From SZUA-309 sp965215995 (GTDB taxonomy: Bacteria > Pseudomonadota > Gammaproteobacteria > Pseudomonadales > Azotimanducaceae), in the NCBI GenBank assembly GCA_965215995.1, contig OZ244128.1:5332001-5396000 (forward strand): 64,000 nt of DNA, given 5' to 3'. Every line of letters begins with the position of its first letter. Position 1 is the first letter of the stretch. This document shows positions 50,503 through 59,410 of this stretch, in pieces. The translations under genes were made by a program, and so were the position numbers. The notes beneath the pieces are model-generated. The model was not told the DNA's origin, did not search any database, and saw only the letters and a program-made list of their open reading frames with translations.

Positions 50503-52208
50503 CGTCCGGCTCCTCCTGATTGTCTGTTGCCCGTGCTCTGGGAGGTCTCCAGAGGTTGCACCTCATCCAGCCGACCGCCGAACTCACTGAGCAGGCTTTT
50601 CACCTGATCGCTGCCTTCGAGCATCTGCTCCGCATCCGCCTGCCGTTCAGCCGTCAGCCTCGCACGTCTATCTGCCGGGGTTTCCACCTCGATGTCGCCG
50701 GTTTCGATATGAAAACTGACCGCCCGGCCGAACTGCTGGTCCAGTGCCCGCTGTATCATCCTGACCTGTGCCTCGCCAAGCAGGGTGTCGTGGGCCGGAT
50801 CGAGGATGAGATGGACGCGGTCGTCCGAGAGCGTTCGGGCGATCGAGTGTTCGGCGATCATCCTGGCTACCCCGCCGAGATCCAGGGTCTCCAGCAGATC
50901 GTGCCAGGCACTCGACGCCTCGGCACACCGCGGTTTTGGCCCGTCCTGTGTTGCCGGCGCCACCGAATCAGTCGCTGGTTCCGCACGCACGGGATCGGTC
51001 CGGTCAGCCCTCTCCGGTTCCGGCGCGTCGGGCGCCGTTGCCGCAGCAAGCGCTGTTGAACGGTCCGGCGGGGCATCCGCCGCGTCGGGTGTTGAGACCT
51101 CGGGGTGTGGGGGATCTGCCACCACAGAGCCACTGCCGATGGGCGGCACCTGTGCCGTTCCCTCATCCGGCGCGAAGGACAACATCCTGAGCAGGGTCAT
51201 TTCCACTCCGGTTCTGGGATCTGGCGTGATTGACAGATCCCGATAGCCCATCAGGCCGATCTGATAAAGCAGCTGTACGGTCTGTGCATCGAATGGCGGT
51301 CGAGCTTCCGCCCCGATCGCATGGTTGACTGCCATCTGATGCAAGGCTGCCAGGAGCTCTTCAAGCAGGGTTTCAAAGTCTACGGCCCGGTCGGCAAGCT
51401 CCGACACCACGGCAAGCACTCCGTTCGCTTCACCTGCCACCAGCGCATCGATCAGGCTGCCCACCTCATCCCGACCAACGAGCCCGAGCATTTCCACCAC
51501 AGCCGCCTGGGTCAGCGTGCCCTGACCGAATCCTATGGCCTGATCGGTGATCGACAGCGCATCCCGCATGCTGCCCCGGGCAGCCTTGCCGATCACGGTG
51601 AGCGCTTCGTCCTCGAAGCTGACCCCTTCCTCGGCAAGGATCTCTGCCAGATACCCGGCTGTACGCTCCGCTGAGATGTTCTTCAGTTGGAACTGCAGGC
51701 AACGGGAAAGCACAGTGACCGGCACCTTCTTGGGATCCGTGGTGGCGAGCAGAAACTTCACGTGCTCCGGTGGCTCTTCCAGGGTCTTGAGCAGCGCGTT
51801 GAAGCTCGAGGCGGAGAGCATGTGCACCTCATCAATGAGGTAGACCTTGTAGCGCCCCCGGGTCGGCAGGTACTGCGCGTTTTCCAGCAGTTCCCGGGTG
51901 TCATCCACCCGTGTCCTGGAAGCAGCGTCCACCTCGATCAGATCAACGAAGCGATTCTCGTTGACTTCCTGACAGACAGAGCACTCACCGCAGGGCTTCG
52001 AGGAAACCCCCTGTTCGCAATTCAGGCACTTAGCGAGCACCCGGGCGATGGTGGTTTTACCCACCCCGCGCGTGCCGGTGAACAGATAGGCATGGTGCAG
52101 CCGGTCATGGTCCAGGGCATGGGTCAGCGCCCGCACCACATGGTCCTGACCTACCAGTCCGGCGAAGGTGCCGGGCCTAAATTTGCGCGCGAGAACCTGG
52201 TAACTCAT
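50499..52208 (-). CDS. dnaX: DNA polymerase III subunit gamma/tau
   Basis: The 569-residue clamp-loader ATPase has Walker A GTRGVGKTT (45-53), zinc Cys64/73/76/79, Walker B YLIDEVHMLS, and a C-terminal tau region rich in Pro/Ala (residues 360-440) followed by a conserved helical end. I saw no A-run slippery site, so gamma may not be made by frameshifting here. Confidence 0.95.
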   Translation of the reverse strand: MSYQVLARKFRPGTFAGLVGQDHVVRALTHALDHDRLHHAYLFTGTRGVGKTTIARVLAKCLNCEQGVSSKPCGECSVCQEVNENRFVDLIEVDAASRTRVDDTRELLENAQYLPTRGRYKVYLIDEVHMLSASSFNALLKTLEEPPEHVKFLLATTDPKKVPVTVLSRCLQFQLKNISAERTAGYLAEILAEEGVSFEDEALTVIGKAARGSMRDALSITDQAIGFGQGTLTQAAVVEMLGLVGRDEVGSLIDALVAGEANGVLAVVSELADRAVDFETLLEELLAALHQMAVNHAIGAEARPPFDAQTVQLLYQIGLMGYRDLSITPDPRTGVEMTLLRMLSFAPDEGTAQVPPIGSGSVVADPPHPEVSTPDAADAPPDRSTALAAATAPDAPEPERADRTDPVRAEPATDSVAPATQDGPKPRCAEASSAWHDLLETLDLGGVARMIAEHSIARTLSDDRVHLILDPAHDTLLGEAQVRMIQRALDQQFGRAVSFHIETGDIEVETPADRRARLTAERQADAEQMLEGSDQVKSLLSEFGGRLDEVQPLETSQSTGNRQSGGAGR

Positions 52209-52301
52209 GATCGCCGGTTATTGTAGTGGCTAGGCCGGTCGAGAGATAGCGACGGGCATTGACGACTGGCCAGATCCGGTCCGAAATGGAGGGAATGACA
52301 G

Positions 52302-53030
52302 GTGACAGCCGGTTTCGATGAGGCTCCAGTGATCATCGGCCATCGGGGGGCTGCCGGCCTTGAGCCCGAAAACACCTTACCGAGCTTTCGCCGAGCCGTG
52401 GCGCTGGGGGTGCAGGCCATCGAGCTGGATGTGCACCTTTGCGAAGAACAGCTGGTGGTCATTCACGATTCGACGCTGGACAGAACGACCAGCGGCACAG
52501 GTGAGGTCGACAATACCAGCTTCACCACCCTGCGCGAGCTTGACGCGGGTGACGGCGCACGCGTCCCGACACTCGCCGAAGTTTTTGAGGTTCTACCTCT
52601 ACAGATCGGCGTGAACATAGAATTGAAAGGCGCCGGCACCGCCCAGGTGCTCGCAGACTGGCTACCGGTGCCAGGTGAGCGACAGGTTCTCGTCTCGAGC
52701 TTCGATCACGACGCGCTACGCACCTTCAGTTCTCTGCGCGCCGACTACCCCTGCGCACCTCTGTTCGGCCGCTGGAAGGCGGACGCAGTGGAGATCGCAA
52801 CCGCCTTCGCCAGCGGTTACATCAATCTGGGTAGTAAGCTGGCGAACGCCAGCCGGCTGCAGGCAATCAATGCCGCCGGTTTGCGAGCGCTGGTCTATAC
52901 GGTAAATGAGCTTGATGAGGCGCGACGCCTGGTAGCGGATGGCGTCTGGGGGCTGTTCACGGACTACCCTGACCGGATCAATCGCGAGAGCCTCGGCTGT
53001 GGGGGAGATCAGGCGCTTCGTTCGAGCTGA
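52302..53030 (+). CDS. Glycerophosphodiester phosphodiesterase
   Basis: The 242-residue protein has the GDPD motifs IIGHRGAAGLEPENTLPSF, ELDVHLCEEQLVVIHDSTLDRTT and VNIELKG. It hydrolyses glycerophosphodiesters to glycerol-3-phosphate and an alcohol. No signal peptide is seen, so it is probably the cytoplasmic UgpQ-like type. Its start is GTG 52302 in a dnaX-divergent region. Its 3' end overlaps the psp-like gene by 22 nt, tail to tail. Confidence 0.85.
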   Translation: MTAGFDEAPVIIGHRGAAGLEPENTLPSFRRAVALGVQAIELDVHLCEEQLVVIHDSTLDRTTSGTGEVDNTSFTTLRELDAGDGARVPTLAEVFEVLPLQIGVNIELKGAGTAQVLADWLPVPGERQVLVSSFDHDALRTFSSLRADYPCAPLFGRWKADAVEIATAFASGYINLGSKLANASRLQAINAAGLRALVYTVNELDEARRLVADGVWGLFTDYPDRINRESLGCGGDQALRSS

Positions 53031-53236
53031 TCGATCTCTTTCTTCAGGTTGTACTTTTCATCGGTGACGATGGCTTCAAGAGTTTCCACCCGGTCGCGAA
53101 GGCTCTCCAGCTCGGCCATGAGCTCCTCATCACCGGCAAACTCACCTGCCTCCCGCTTGTTCTTGAAGTACTCGGTCAGTACGCCGGTGCCGCAACCGAT
53201 GGCGACCACAATGATGATAAAGGTGAAAACGTCCAT
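53009..53236 (-). CDS. PspB-like small membrane protein, second copy
   Basis: This 75-residue protein has one N-terminal membrane helix (DVFTFIIIVVAIGCGTGVL) and a coiled coil with LRDRVETLEAIV, matching the layout and even the ETLEAIL motif of the true pspB 800 bp upstream. It probably arose by duplication and ends the psp operon. The convergent GDPD gene overlaps it by 22 nt. Confidence 0.7.
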   Translation of the reverse strand: MDVFTFIIIVVAIGCGTGVLTEYFKNKREAGEFAGDEELMAELESLRDRVETLEAIVTDEKYNLKKEIDQLERSA

Positions 53237-53245
53237 TACTGTTCC

Positions 53246-54067
53246 TTATGCTGACGCCGGACGGCTGGCCGGGGGCTCATCCGTCTCAATCTTGTGCAGT
53301 TCGCGTTGCAGTTCGTACTGACCGGAGGTCACATGAGTTTCCATCCTTCGCAGCCGCAGTTCCACTTCCTGCAGATCGGCTTGCACGTTACGCAGGTTGC
53401 GTCTCGGGCTCACCGGCTCCCGATCCTGACGCTGTGAGCTCATGTTCTCTCCTTGCGAATCTGTCGCACGCTGCCGGCTGCTACGCCGGGACTTGCGGCT
53501 CTTACGATTTGTCTTGGCCGGCTTCTTTGGATCATCCATCACGAAGTACATGATCCAGTACGCGGGAAAAACGATGCTGCCGAAGAAGAGCAGACCGGTG
53601 ACCGCGATGCATCGGACGACCCAGGCTTCCACGCCGTAGTAGTTGGCGATACCGGCACACACACCGACGATCTTGGCGTTATCGTCATCCCGCTCGAGCC
53701 TGGGGCTACGCTCCATGACTCGCTCCGATCGTGCTCGCGCCCGGGCTCTTCTCCTTGCGGCCATCCTTGCGGCAGCATCGCTCTGCCGATACTCACGACT
53801 GCCGGTACCCAAGCCGTAGAGGTCGCCATCGTCGCCGCTCTTGCCGCCTCCGCCCAGCTCGCGCTCGAGCTTGGCCGTGGTTTCATTGAGAAAGGTAGTC
53901 GCCCGGTCACTGAACTCGGAAGTAGCAGAACCGACAAGATCCTGAACGGCCTGCTCGAAGCGTTCGACTGCCTGTTGCAGCTCACCGCCGCCTTTCTGCC
54001 TGTTGCTCTGTCTGCCGCTCTGTGCACTGCTACCGGAACCGCGCATGCGTTCTGACCCGTCCGCCAT
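53246..54067 (-). CDS. pspC: PspC-domain envelope stress protein with long extensions
   Basis: From ATG 54067 the product is 273 residues. The PspC domain lies around residues 120-175 (ICAGIANYYGVEAWVVRCIA...YWIMYFVM). It is preceded by about 120 residues, including a helical ATTFLNETTAKLERELG stretch, and followed by a basic linker and a coiled coil. The usual PspC is about half this length. PspC passes membrane stress to PspA/PspF. It is the third gene of the leftward psp operon. Confidence 0.85.
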   Translation of the reverse strand: MADGSERMRGSGSSAQSGRQSNRQKGGGELQQAVERFEQAVQDLVGSATSEFSDRATTFLNETTAKLERELGGGGKSGDDGDLYGLGTGSREYRQSDAAARMAARRRARARARSERVMERSPRLERDDDNAKIVGVCAGIANYYGVEAWVVRCIAVTGLLFFGSIVFPAYWIMYFVMDDPKKPAKTNRKSRKSRRSSRQRATDSQGENMSSQRQDREPVSPRRNLRNVQADLQEVELRLRRMETHVTSGQYELQRELHKIETDEPPASRPASA

Positions 54068-54072
54068 TGGTT

Positions 54073-54318
54073 TTACTCCGCCTGCATCCGCTTGCGCCAA
54101 CCAGGTGTCTCCGCATCCAGAATGGCTTCGAGCGTATCGATCCGATCCATCATGCGCTCCGCATGAGCCGACAGCGTTTCCAGCTCGAGTCGCTCGTCAT
54201 CCGATAGCGCACCCTGTGCGCGCTGCTTGCTCCTGTAGTGCATGAAGATCCATACCGGTGCCACGATCGTCAGGAAGATGACGACGGGCACGAAGAAGGC
54301 GATCATCCAGCCGTCCAT
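54073..54318 (-). CDS. pspB: Phage shock protein B
   Basis: The 81-residue protein has one membrane helix (MIAFFVPVVIFLTIVAPVWIF, residues 5-25) and a cytoplasmic coiled coil ending ETLEAILDAETPGWRKR, the PspB signature. It acts with PspC in sensing envelope stress and lies 18 bp after pspA. Confidence 0.9.
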   Translation of the reverse strand: MDGWMIAFFVPVVIFLTIVAPVWIFMHYRSKQRAQGALSDDERLELETLSAHAERMMDRIDTLEAILDAETPGWRKRMQAE

Positions 54319-54336
54319 TTATCCTCCTATCTGATA

Positions 54337-55056
54337 CTAACCGTTCACCGACTGATCATTGGCCGGCTTGCTCTCGGTCGGTACCGGTGCCGGACCGCTC
54401 TCGCCCTTCATGCGGGCTTTGAGCTCTGCCAGGTCAGCATCGATGGAGTCGTCCGTTTCAAGCTCGGCGATTTCATCGGCCAGCGTTCTCTGCCCCATAT
54501 CATACGCTTCAATCTGACCTTCAAGGTCATCCATCTTGCGCTCATAGTTTTCGAAGCGCTGCATGGCGTCATCGATGTTGTGATCGTTCAGCTGACGCTT
54601 CACGCCAAGCCGGGTCTGGGCCGTTTTACCGCGCATGATGATCGCGTTTCGGCGGGCTTTGGCGTCTTTGATCTTGGCCTGCAGAACACCTACGTCCTCG
54701 TTCAGCTTGGCCAGGGATTGATCGATGATCTCGAGATCCCTACCCAACGCCTCCGAGGTTTCCTGGGCTTTGTTGCGCTCGGCAATCGCACCCTTGGCAA
54801 GGTCATCACGACCCCGGCCGATAGCGACCTCAGCCTTGCGTTCCCACTCGGCCGCTTCATTGGCCAGATATTCCTGGCGTCGCGCCAGCTCTTTTTTATC
54901 CGCGATGGCACGAGCCGAAGTAGAGCGGACCTCTACCAGCGCCTCCTCCATCTCCTGAATGATGAGTCGAACCATCTTCTCCGGATCTTCCGCCTTGTCG
55001 AGCAGGGCGTTGATGTTGGAGTTGATGATGTCTGACATGCGAGTAAAGATGCTCAT
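54337..55056 (-). CDS. pspA: Phage shock protein A
   Basis: From ATG 55056 the product is 239 residues, all helical. MSIFTRMSDIINSNINALLD is the membrane-contacting helix 1, and the long coiled-coil hairpin follows. PspA binds stressed membrane and inhibits PspF. Its C-terminus is a Pro/Ser tail. A sigma-54-type promoter lies about 75 bp upstream. Confidence 0.95.
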   Translation of the reverse strand: MSIFTRMSDIINSNINALLDKAEDPEKMVRLIIQEMEEALVEVRSTSARAIADKKELARRQEYLANEAAEWERKAEVAIGRGRDDLAKGAIAERNKAQETSEALGRDLEIIDQSLAKLNEDVGVLQAKIKDAKARRNAIIMRGKTAQTRLGVKRQLNDHNIDDAMQRFENYERKMDDLEGQIEAYDMGQRTLADEIAELETDDSIDADLAELKARMKGESGPAPVPTESKPANDQSVNG

Positions 55057-55131
55057 TTGTCGATTTAGCTCCGTATTTGCCACTTGTCGATGATCAAACC
55101 CTGAGGGCCTTCTCATCGTTGGCGTAGGTAA

Positions 55132-55149
55132 TACAGATTCCGTGCCAAC
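55132..55149 (-). promoter_or_regulatory. Sigma-54-type promoter candidate of the psp operon
   Basis: On the minus strand TTGGCACGG forms a perfect -24 element, but the -12 side reads CTGTA instead of TTGCA (GT for GC). Position and the PspF activator divergent to it fit sigma-54 control. The off-consensus -12 could mean a tight, weak basal promoter. Confidence 0.5.
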
Positions 55150-55282
55150 AATTCCCGGTTCGTAACCCCCTGTTTTTATTGATCTTATATCCCGACTCGC
55201 TGGCTCGCCAATCAGGTCATAGTAAATCTCACCACTACTTGGCTAAAATTCCTGCGCCACCTATGGATGGAACATCGTCAAG

Positions 55283-56341
55283 ATGCCTACGGAACCGGAG
55301 CGTCTGCTTGGAGAATCACCCGCCTTCCTGAAGATACTGGAAGAGGTCTCCCAGGTCGCCCCGCTGGAGAAGCCGGTGCTCATCGTCGGGGAGCGCGGCA
55401 CCGGCAAAGAGCTCATCGCCGCCCGTCTGCACTTCCTTTCCAATCGCTGGGAAGGCGAGTACGTGAAGATGAACTGCGCGGCGATCAGCGACTCGCTTTT
55501 GGAAACAGAGCTGTTCGGCCACGAGGCAGGTGCCTTCACCGGCGCCACCAAGGCTCACAAAGGCCGTTTCGAGCGAGCCCACGGAGGCACCCTGTTTCTC
55601 GATGAGCTGGCAACCACCTCGGCGCTGGTTCAGGAGAAACTGCTTCGGGTTATCGAGTACGGTGAGTACGAGCGGGTCGGCGGCAATCGCACCCTCTATT
55701 GCGACGTCCGGCTGATCGCCGCTACCAACGAAGATCTTCCGGCTCTGGCTGCACAGGGGAAGTTCCGTCTGGATCTGCTCGATCGGCTGGCGTTCGACGT
55801 GATCACCCTGCCTCCACTTCGGCAACGGGAGGGTGACGTTCTCGTGCTGGCCGAGCACTTCGCGGTCAGCATGGCTCAGGAGCTCGGCCGGGAGTTGTTT
55901 CCCGGATTCTCTGCCGAGGCGAAGGAAAAGCTTCAGAACTACCCTTGGCCCGGCAACGTGCGCGAGCTGAAAAACGTGGTGGAACGCTGCGTCTACCGGC
56001 ACGACGAGGACACCCCGGTAGAGGAGATCGTGTTCGATCCCTTCGAGTCCCCGTTCCGCCTGTCGACCAGAGACCTCGTCAACAACGACAGGCTTGAAGC
56101 CGCCGATGATGAATCCAACGGCGCCCCGAGCACCCCCGCCACCGGTGGCACACCAGCAACGACGGCGACGGAATTCCCCATCGATCTGAAGCAGACCGTG
56201 CAGAGCTACGAGATCGATCTCATAGAGCAGGCCCTGGTGGCATCCAAGCACAATCAACGAAAAGCAGCAGAACTTCTGGAAGTCACCTACCACCAGTTGC
56301 GCGGCTACCTGAAGAAGTATGACCTTCTGAACAAGGACTGA
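55283..56341 (+). CDS. pspF: Sigma-54 activator PspF
   Basis: The 352-residue protein has an AAA+ domain with Walker A GERGTGKE (36-43), GAFTGA (84-89) for sigma-54 contact and Walker B LFLDEL (106-110), and a C-terminal Fis-type HTH (NQRKAAELLEVTYHQLRGYL). It has no N-terminal receiver, as expected of PspF, which PspA holds inactive. It is divergent from pspA. Confidence 0.95.
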   Translation: MPTEPERLLGESPAFLKILEEVSQVAPLEKPVLIVGERGTGKELIAARLHFLSNRWEGEYVKMNCAAISDSLLETELFGHEAGAFTGATKAHKGRFERAHGGTLFLDELATTSALVQEKLLRVIEYGEYERVGGNRTLYCDVRLIAATNEDLPALAAQGKFRLDLLDRLAFDVITLPPLRQREGDVLVLAEHFAVSMAQELGRELFPGFSAEAKEKLQNYPWPGNVRELKNVVERCVYRHDEDTPVEEIVFDPFESPFRLSTRDLVNNDRLEAADDESNGAPSTPATGGTPATTATEFPIDLKQTVQSYEIDLIEQALVASKHNQRKAAELLEVTYHQLRGYLKKYDLLNKD

Positions 56342-56458
56342 GCCAGGCTGCCTACGGCAGTGCCTGTGCTAGGATTCCGGCCCGAGCGTGCCTTGTTCGA
56401 CTATCTGGTCGAGTGAATTGAACAAGGCGATAGACACCAGCTGAATCAGGAGAAGTTC

Positions 56459-56884
56459 ATGGCGGATACCCGGATGACCCAGGCGGAACGAGAGTCTTTT
56501 CTGGCAGACCTTCACGTCGGCGTGTTGGCGATTCCAACCGACGGCGCACCACTGACGGCCCCGATCTGGTATAGCTACGAGCCTGGTGGCGACATCTGGG
56601 TTCTGATCGGACCAGGTTCGAAGAAAGGCCAGCTCATGACCGAAGGGCTGAAGGTGACCCTGGTGGCCCAACAGGAAGCGTTGCCCTATGCGTACGTCTC
56701 CGTGGAAGGCACCGTCACTGCGATCACAGCTCAGGCCGAAGGCGAAACTTTGCAGCTAGCCACGCGCTATCTGGGTAAGGAGATGGGTAAGGGCTATGCT
56801 GAGGCCAATGCCGGCGGCGAGTCGGTGCGGGTAACCATCCGCCCAGACCGCTGGCTGACGGTGGACTACGCCAAGTCCAACTAG
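56459..56884 (+). CDS. PNPOx-fold FMN-binding protein
   Basis: The 141-residue protein has the split-barrel pattern of the pyridoxamine-phosphate oxidase family: ADLHVGVLAIPTDGAPLTAPIWYSYEPGGDIWVLIG. Such small members bind FMN, F420 or haem, and the cofactor here is not determined. It stands between pspF and the polysaccharide genes. Confidence 0.8.
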   Translation: MADTRMTQAERESFLADLHVGVLAIPTDGAPLTAPIWYSYEPGGDIWVLIGPGSKKGQLMTEGLKVTLVAQQEALPYAYVSVEGTVTAITAQAEGETLQLATRYLGKEMGKGYAEANAGGESVRVTIRPDRWLTVDYAKSN

Positions 56885-56910
56885 TTGCCTTACCCAGGTT
56901 CGCAAGTGCT

Positions 56911-57684
56911 GTGAATGTGGACGCCAGCAAAGACACTGCAGCGGGAGCGCTCGCACCGTTTCTTCGGCCGGCTGCCACGCCGTCGCTCGATGCGTTCCAG
57001 GTTCTCTGTGAGGCCGCTGAGGTGCTCGAGGAGAAGAAGCCGAACAATGAGCCCAAGGTGCTTTTGCTGAACCCACCCAACGATGGCCCCTTCATCATCA
57101 AGGTCTGGCACCCGGACCGGGTGTTCACGTCCGCACGGTTATTTCCCTACAGCAGCAGGTTCAGGCGTCACGCCGCCGCATTGCTGAGCCAGGGGTTCAA
57201 CGCCCCAGAGGTGTCTGGCTGGGGTCGTCTACAGGGGACCCGTGCCTGCTACGTAAGCTACAGAGCGCTACCTGGAAAGTCGCTACGAGAGCTCAAGCCG
57301 CAGGTGGAACTGGCCGGTGTCGCCAGGTTCATTGCCCGCTTGCACGATTCCGGCATCGATTTCCGATCTCTGCACCTCGGCAATATCCTCTGGCAAGGAG
57401 GTGATTCCTACGCACTGATAGACCTCACCGATTGCAGTTTCAGAAGGCGGCCACTCCCTCTGAAGCTACGAACGAAACGGCTGGTCTATCTATGCACCCA
57501 TCGTCGGGATCTGGCATTCATGACCGAAGCGCAGCGTTGGGCCGATCTGATGTTGGCGTACAGCGAGGCCGTCGACATCGACCCGTTGGTTCTGCTGAAC
57601 TCGGCTCGAAGGCACGAGAGGTGGCGAGCCCTCTCGGAAAGCGCGGACAGATTGGCAATTGAAGATCTATTCGCCGGACGATGA
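56911..57684 (+). CDS. WaaP/Kdo-kinase-like lipopolysaccharide kinase
   Basis: Translation starts at GTG 56911. The 257-residue protein has an eukaryotic-like kinase C-lobe: a loop with FRSLHLGNIL near residue 150 and YALIDLTDC near 168 in place of HxD/DFG. This suits the LPS (heptose/Kdo) kinase group. The usual catalytic Asp in the loop reads His, so activity is uncertain. It overlaps the deacetylase start by 4 nt. Confidence 0.65.
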   Translation: MNVDASKDTAAGALAPFLRPAATPSLDAFQVLCEAAEVLEEKKPNNEPKVLLLNPPNDGPFIIKVWHPDRVFTSARLFPYSSRFRRHAAALLSQGFNAPEVSGWGRLQGTRACYVSYRALPGKSLRELKPQVELAGVARFIARLHDSGIDFRSLHLGNILWQGGDSYALIDLTDCSFRRRPLPLKLRTKRLVYLCTHRRDLAFMTEAQRWADLMLAYSEAVDIDPLVLLNSARRHERWRALSESADRLAIEDLFAGR

Positions 57685-58457
57685 GTGACACCGAGCACCC
57701 GAGTGGAGAGATGCCGCTCATCCTCATGTATCACCACATCGCACCACCGCCAACCGGTGCGAAGATCCGAGGTATGTACGTCACACCCAGGCAATTCGAC
57801 TGGCAGATCAGCTGGCTGAAAGCCCGAAACTATGCCTTCGTCACTTTCGCCGACCTCGTGGGATCCACTCCAGACCCGGCTACCCAGACCTCAGGCCGGC
57901 GAGTCATCATCACACTGGATGACGGCTACCGGAACAACTACAGCCAAGCCTTCCCGATACTCAGGAAGCACGATGTGCGCGCCGTTATCTACCCGATTCA
58001 GAACGATCTCGGACGTACGGGCGTCAGTTGGCCCGGGGCCACGGAGCAGACACCGGCCGACATGATGACCGTACCGCAGCTTCGAGAGATGGCTGATGCC
58101 GGGATTGAATTCGGCTCTCATCTTCTCAACCATAAAAAACTCACGGACATGTCGGCTGCGGAGCAACGCGAGGAACTGGAAGGGTCCATGGCGAGGCTCG
58201 AGGAACTGCAGGGCGCACCCGTGCTGTCCATTGCCTACCCCTACGGGGCTTACGATGACGTCATCGTCGAGCGCGCACGCTCGGCAGGCTACCAGTTCGG
58301 TCTGACTACCGAGCCGGGCATCAACACAACCGGGACTGATCCCCTTCGCCTGAGTCGATTCACCGCCAAAGGCTGTAAGTTTTATCACCCGCTCAAGTTC
58401 AAACGAATGGTCGCCAGCGCTGAGCGCGAGGTGACCGCCTATGCAGCGGAATCGTGA
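57681..58457 (+). CDS. Polysaccharide deacetylase (NodB-like)
   Basis: The 258-residue protein has the NodB residues: TLDDGYRNNYSQAFP (TxDD), SHLLNHKKL (SHxxxH), and YPYGAY near the end. It removes acetyl groups from GlcNAc-type sugars. No signal is seen, suggesting a cytoplasmic or membrane-linked role in surface glycan assembly. It overlaps the kinase gene (ATGA). Confidence 0.85.
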   Translation: MSDTEHPSGEMPLILMYHHIAPPPTGAKIRGMYVTPRQFDWQISWLKARNYAFVTFADLVGSTPDPATQTSGRRVIITLDDGYRNNYSQAFPILRKHDVRAVIYPIQNDLGRTGVSWPGATEQTPADMMTVPQLREMADAGIEFGSHLLNHKKLTDMSAAEQREELEGSMARLEELQGAPVLSIAYPYGAYDDVIVERARSAGYQFGLTTEPGINTTGTDPLRLSRFTAKGCKFYHPLKFKRMVASAEREVTAYAAES

Positions 58458-58511
58458 AAACCCAATCGAACTTCTCCACAGGCACAACCAGAAAACCCAA
58501 AGGCCGAATCA

Positions 58512-59330
58512 GTGTTTCAAAGCAACCAGCTGATCTACATCCAGATGCCGAAGACCGGCAGCACCCACATCGTTTCCTTGCTCTCCAGGTTTATCGAAGG
58601 TGAGGAGATCGGACGGCACAATCCCGCCACCCCCGAGCAGCTCTCGTCGCAGCGCACTTTCATCTCCTCGATCAGATGTCCCTGGGAATGGTACTTATCG
58701 CTCTGGTCCTACGGGGTGCAGGGCCGAGGTGCGCTCATGCGCAGGGTCACCAGCCGCCATTTGCTCGACGCATTCAAGCTGGTCATCCGCGATCCCACAA
58801 GGCACGCGCGCACCCCGCTCGCCGAATGCGCGCGAAACATCGGCAGCTGGCGGCTCCTCTACGCCAGCACCGAAGATGTTGCTGTCTTTCGCGACTGGCT
58901 GAAGCGAATGTGCGATCCGAAAAACAGTCACGTGCTGGCGCTGAAATACGCCAATATGCAGATCCCACCGTTGTGCGGCTACATGACCTACCGCTATCTG
59001 CAACTCTGCTGCAGGAACCAAGAGCGTCTCTATGATCCCGGACAGATCGGGTGCTTCGAGGATATCGCCGCATTCGAGCGGGAGAGCTGTTACATCGATC
59101 GGTTCATCCGGCAGGAACAACTGGAAGACGATCTGTGCAAGGTGCTCGATAGCATACGGCCACTGTCAGAGAGAGAACGCAGCGCGGTCTATTCCAGTAA
59201 AAAAACAAAGGTATCCAGACGCAGCCATCTGCTGGAGGAGTATTTCGACGCGGAGTCAGTCGAGCTCGTGGGCCACCGGGAAAGGCTGCTGATCGACAAG
59301 TTCGACTACGCACCCCCGGAAGTGAAGTGA
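58512..59330 (+). CDS. Sulfotransferase-like protein
   Basis: Translation starts at GTG 58512. The 272-residue protein has a PAPS 5'-phosphate loop near residue 13 (MPKTGSTHI) and a 3'-phosphate region ISSIRCPWEWYLSLWSYG near 52, as in sulfotransferase family proteins. It would add sulfate to a glycan or lipid. Downstream are the acyltransferase and FAD genes on the other strand. Confidence 0.75.
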   Translation: MFQSNQLIYIQMPKTGSTHIVSLLSRFIEGEEIGRHNPATPEQLSSQRTFISSIRCPWEWYLSLWSYGVQGRGALMRRVTSRHLLDAFKLVIRDPTRHARTPLAECARNIGSWRLLYASTEDVAVFRDWLKRMCDPKNSHVLALKYANMQIPPLCGYMTYRYLQLCCRNQERLYDPGQIGCFEDIAAFERESCYIDRFIRQEQLEDDLCKVLDSIRPLSERERSAVYSSKKTKVSRRSHLLEEYFDAESVELVGHRERLLIDKFDYAPPEVK

Positions 59331-59410
59331 TGCAGCGGATCTGCGAAGCAGCCTGACCGTCGGCGCGGATGCCCCATCCTGCCTCATAAGCTGCTCGCGC
59401 AAGCCAGCGG

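Noticed and set aside
50499..51200. Programmed frameshift in dnaX
   Set aside because: No A-AAA-AAG-type slippery site was seen in the tau-linker region.
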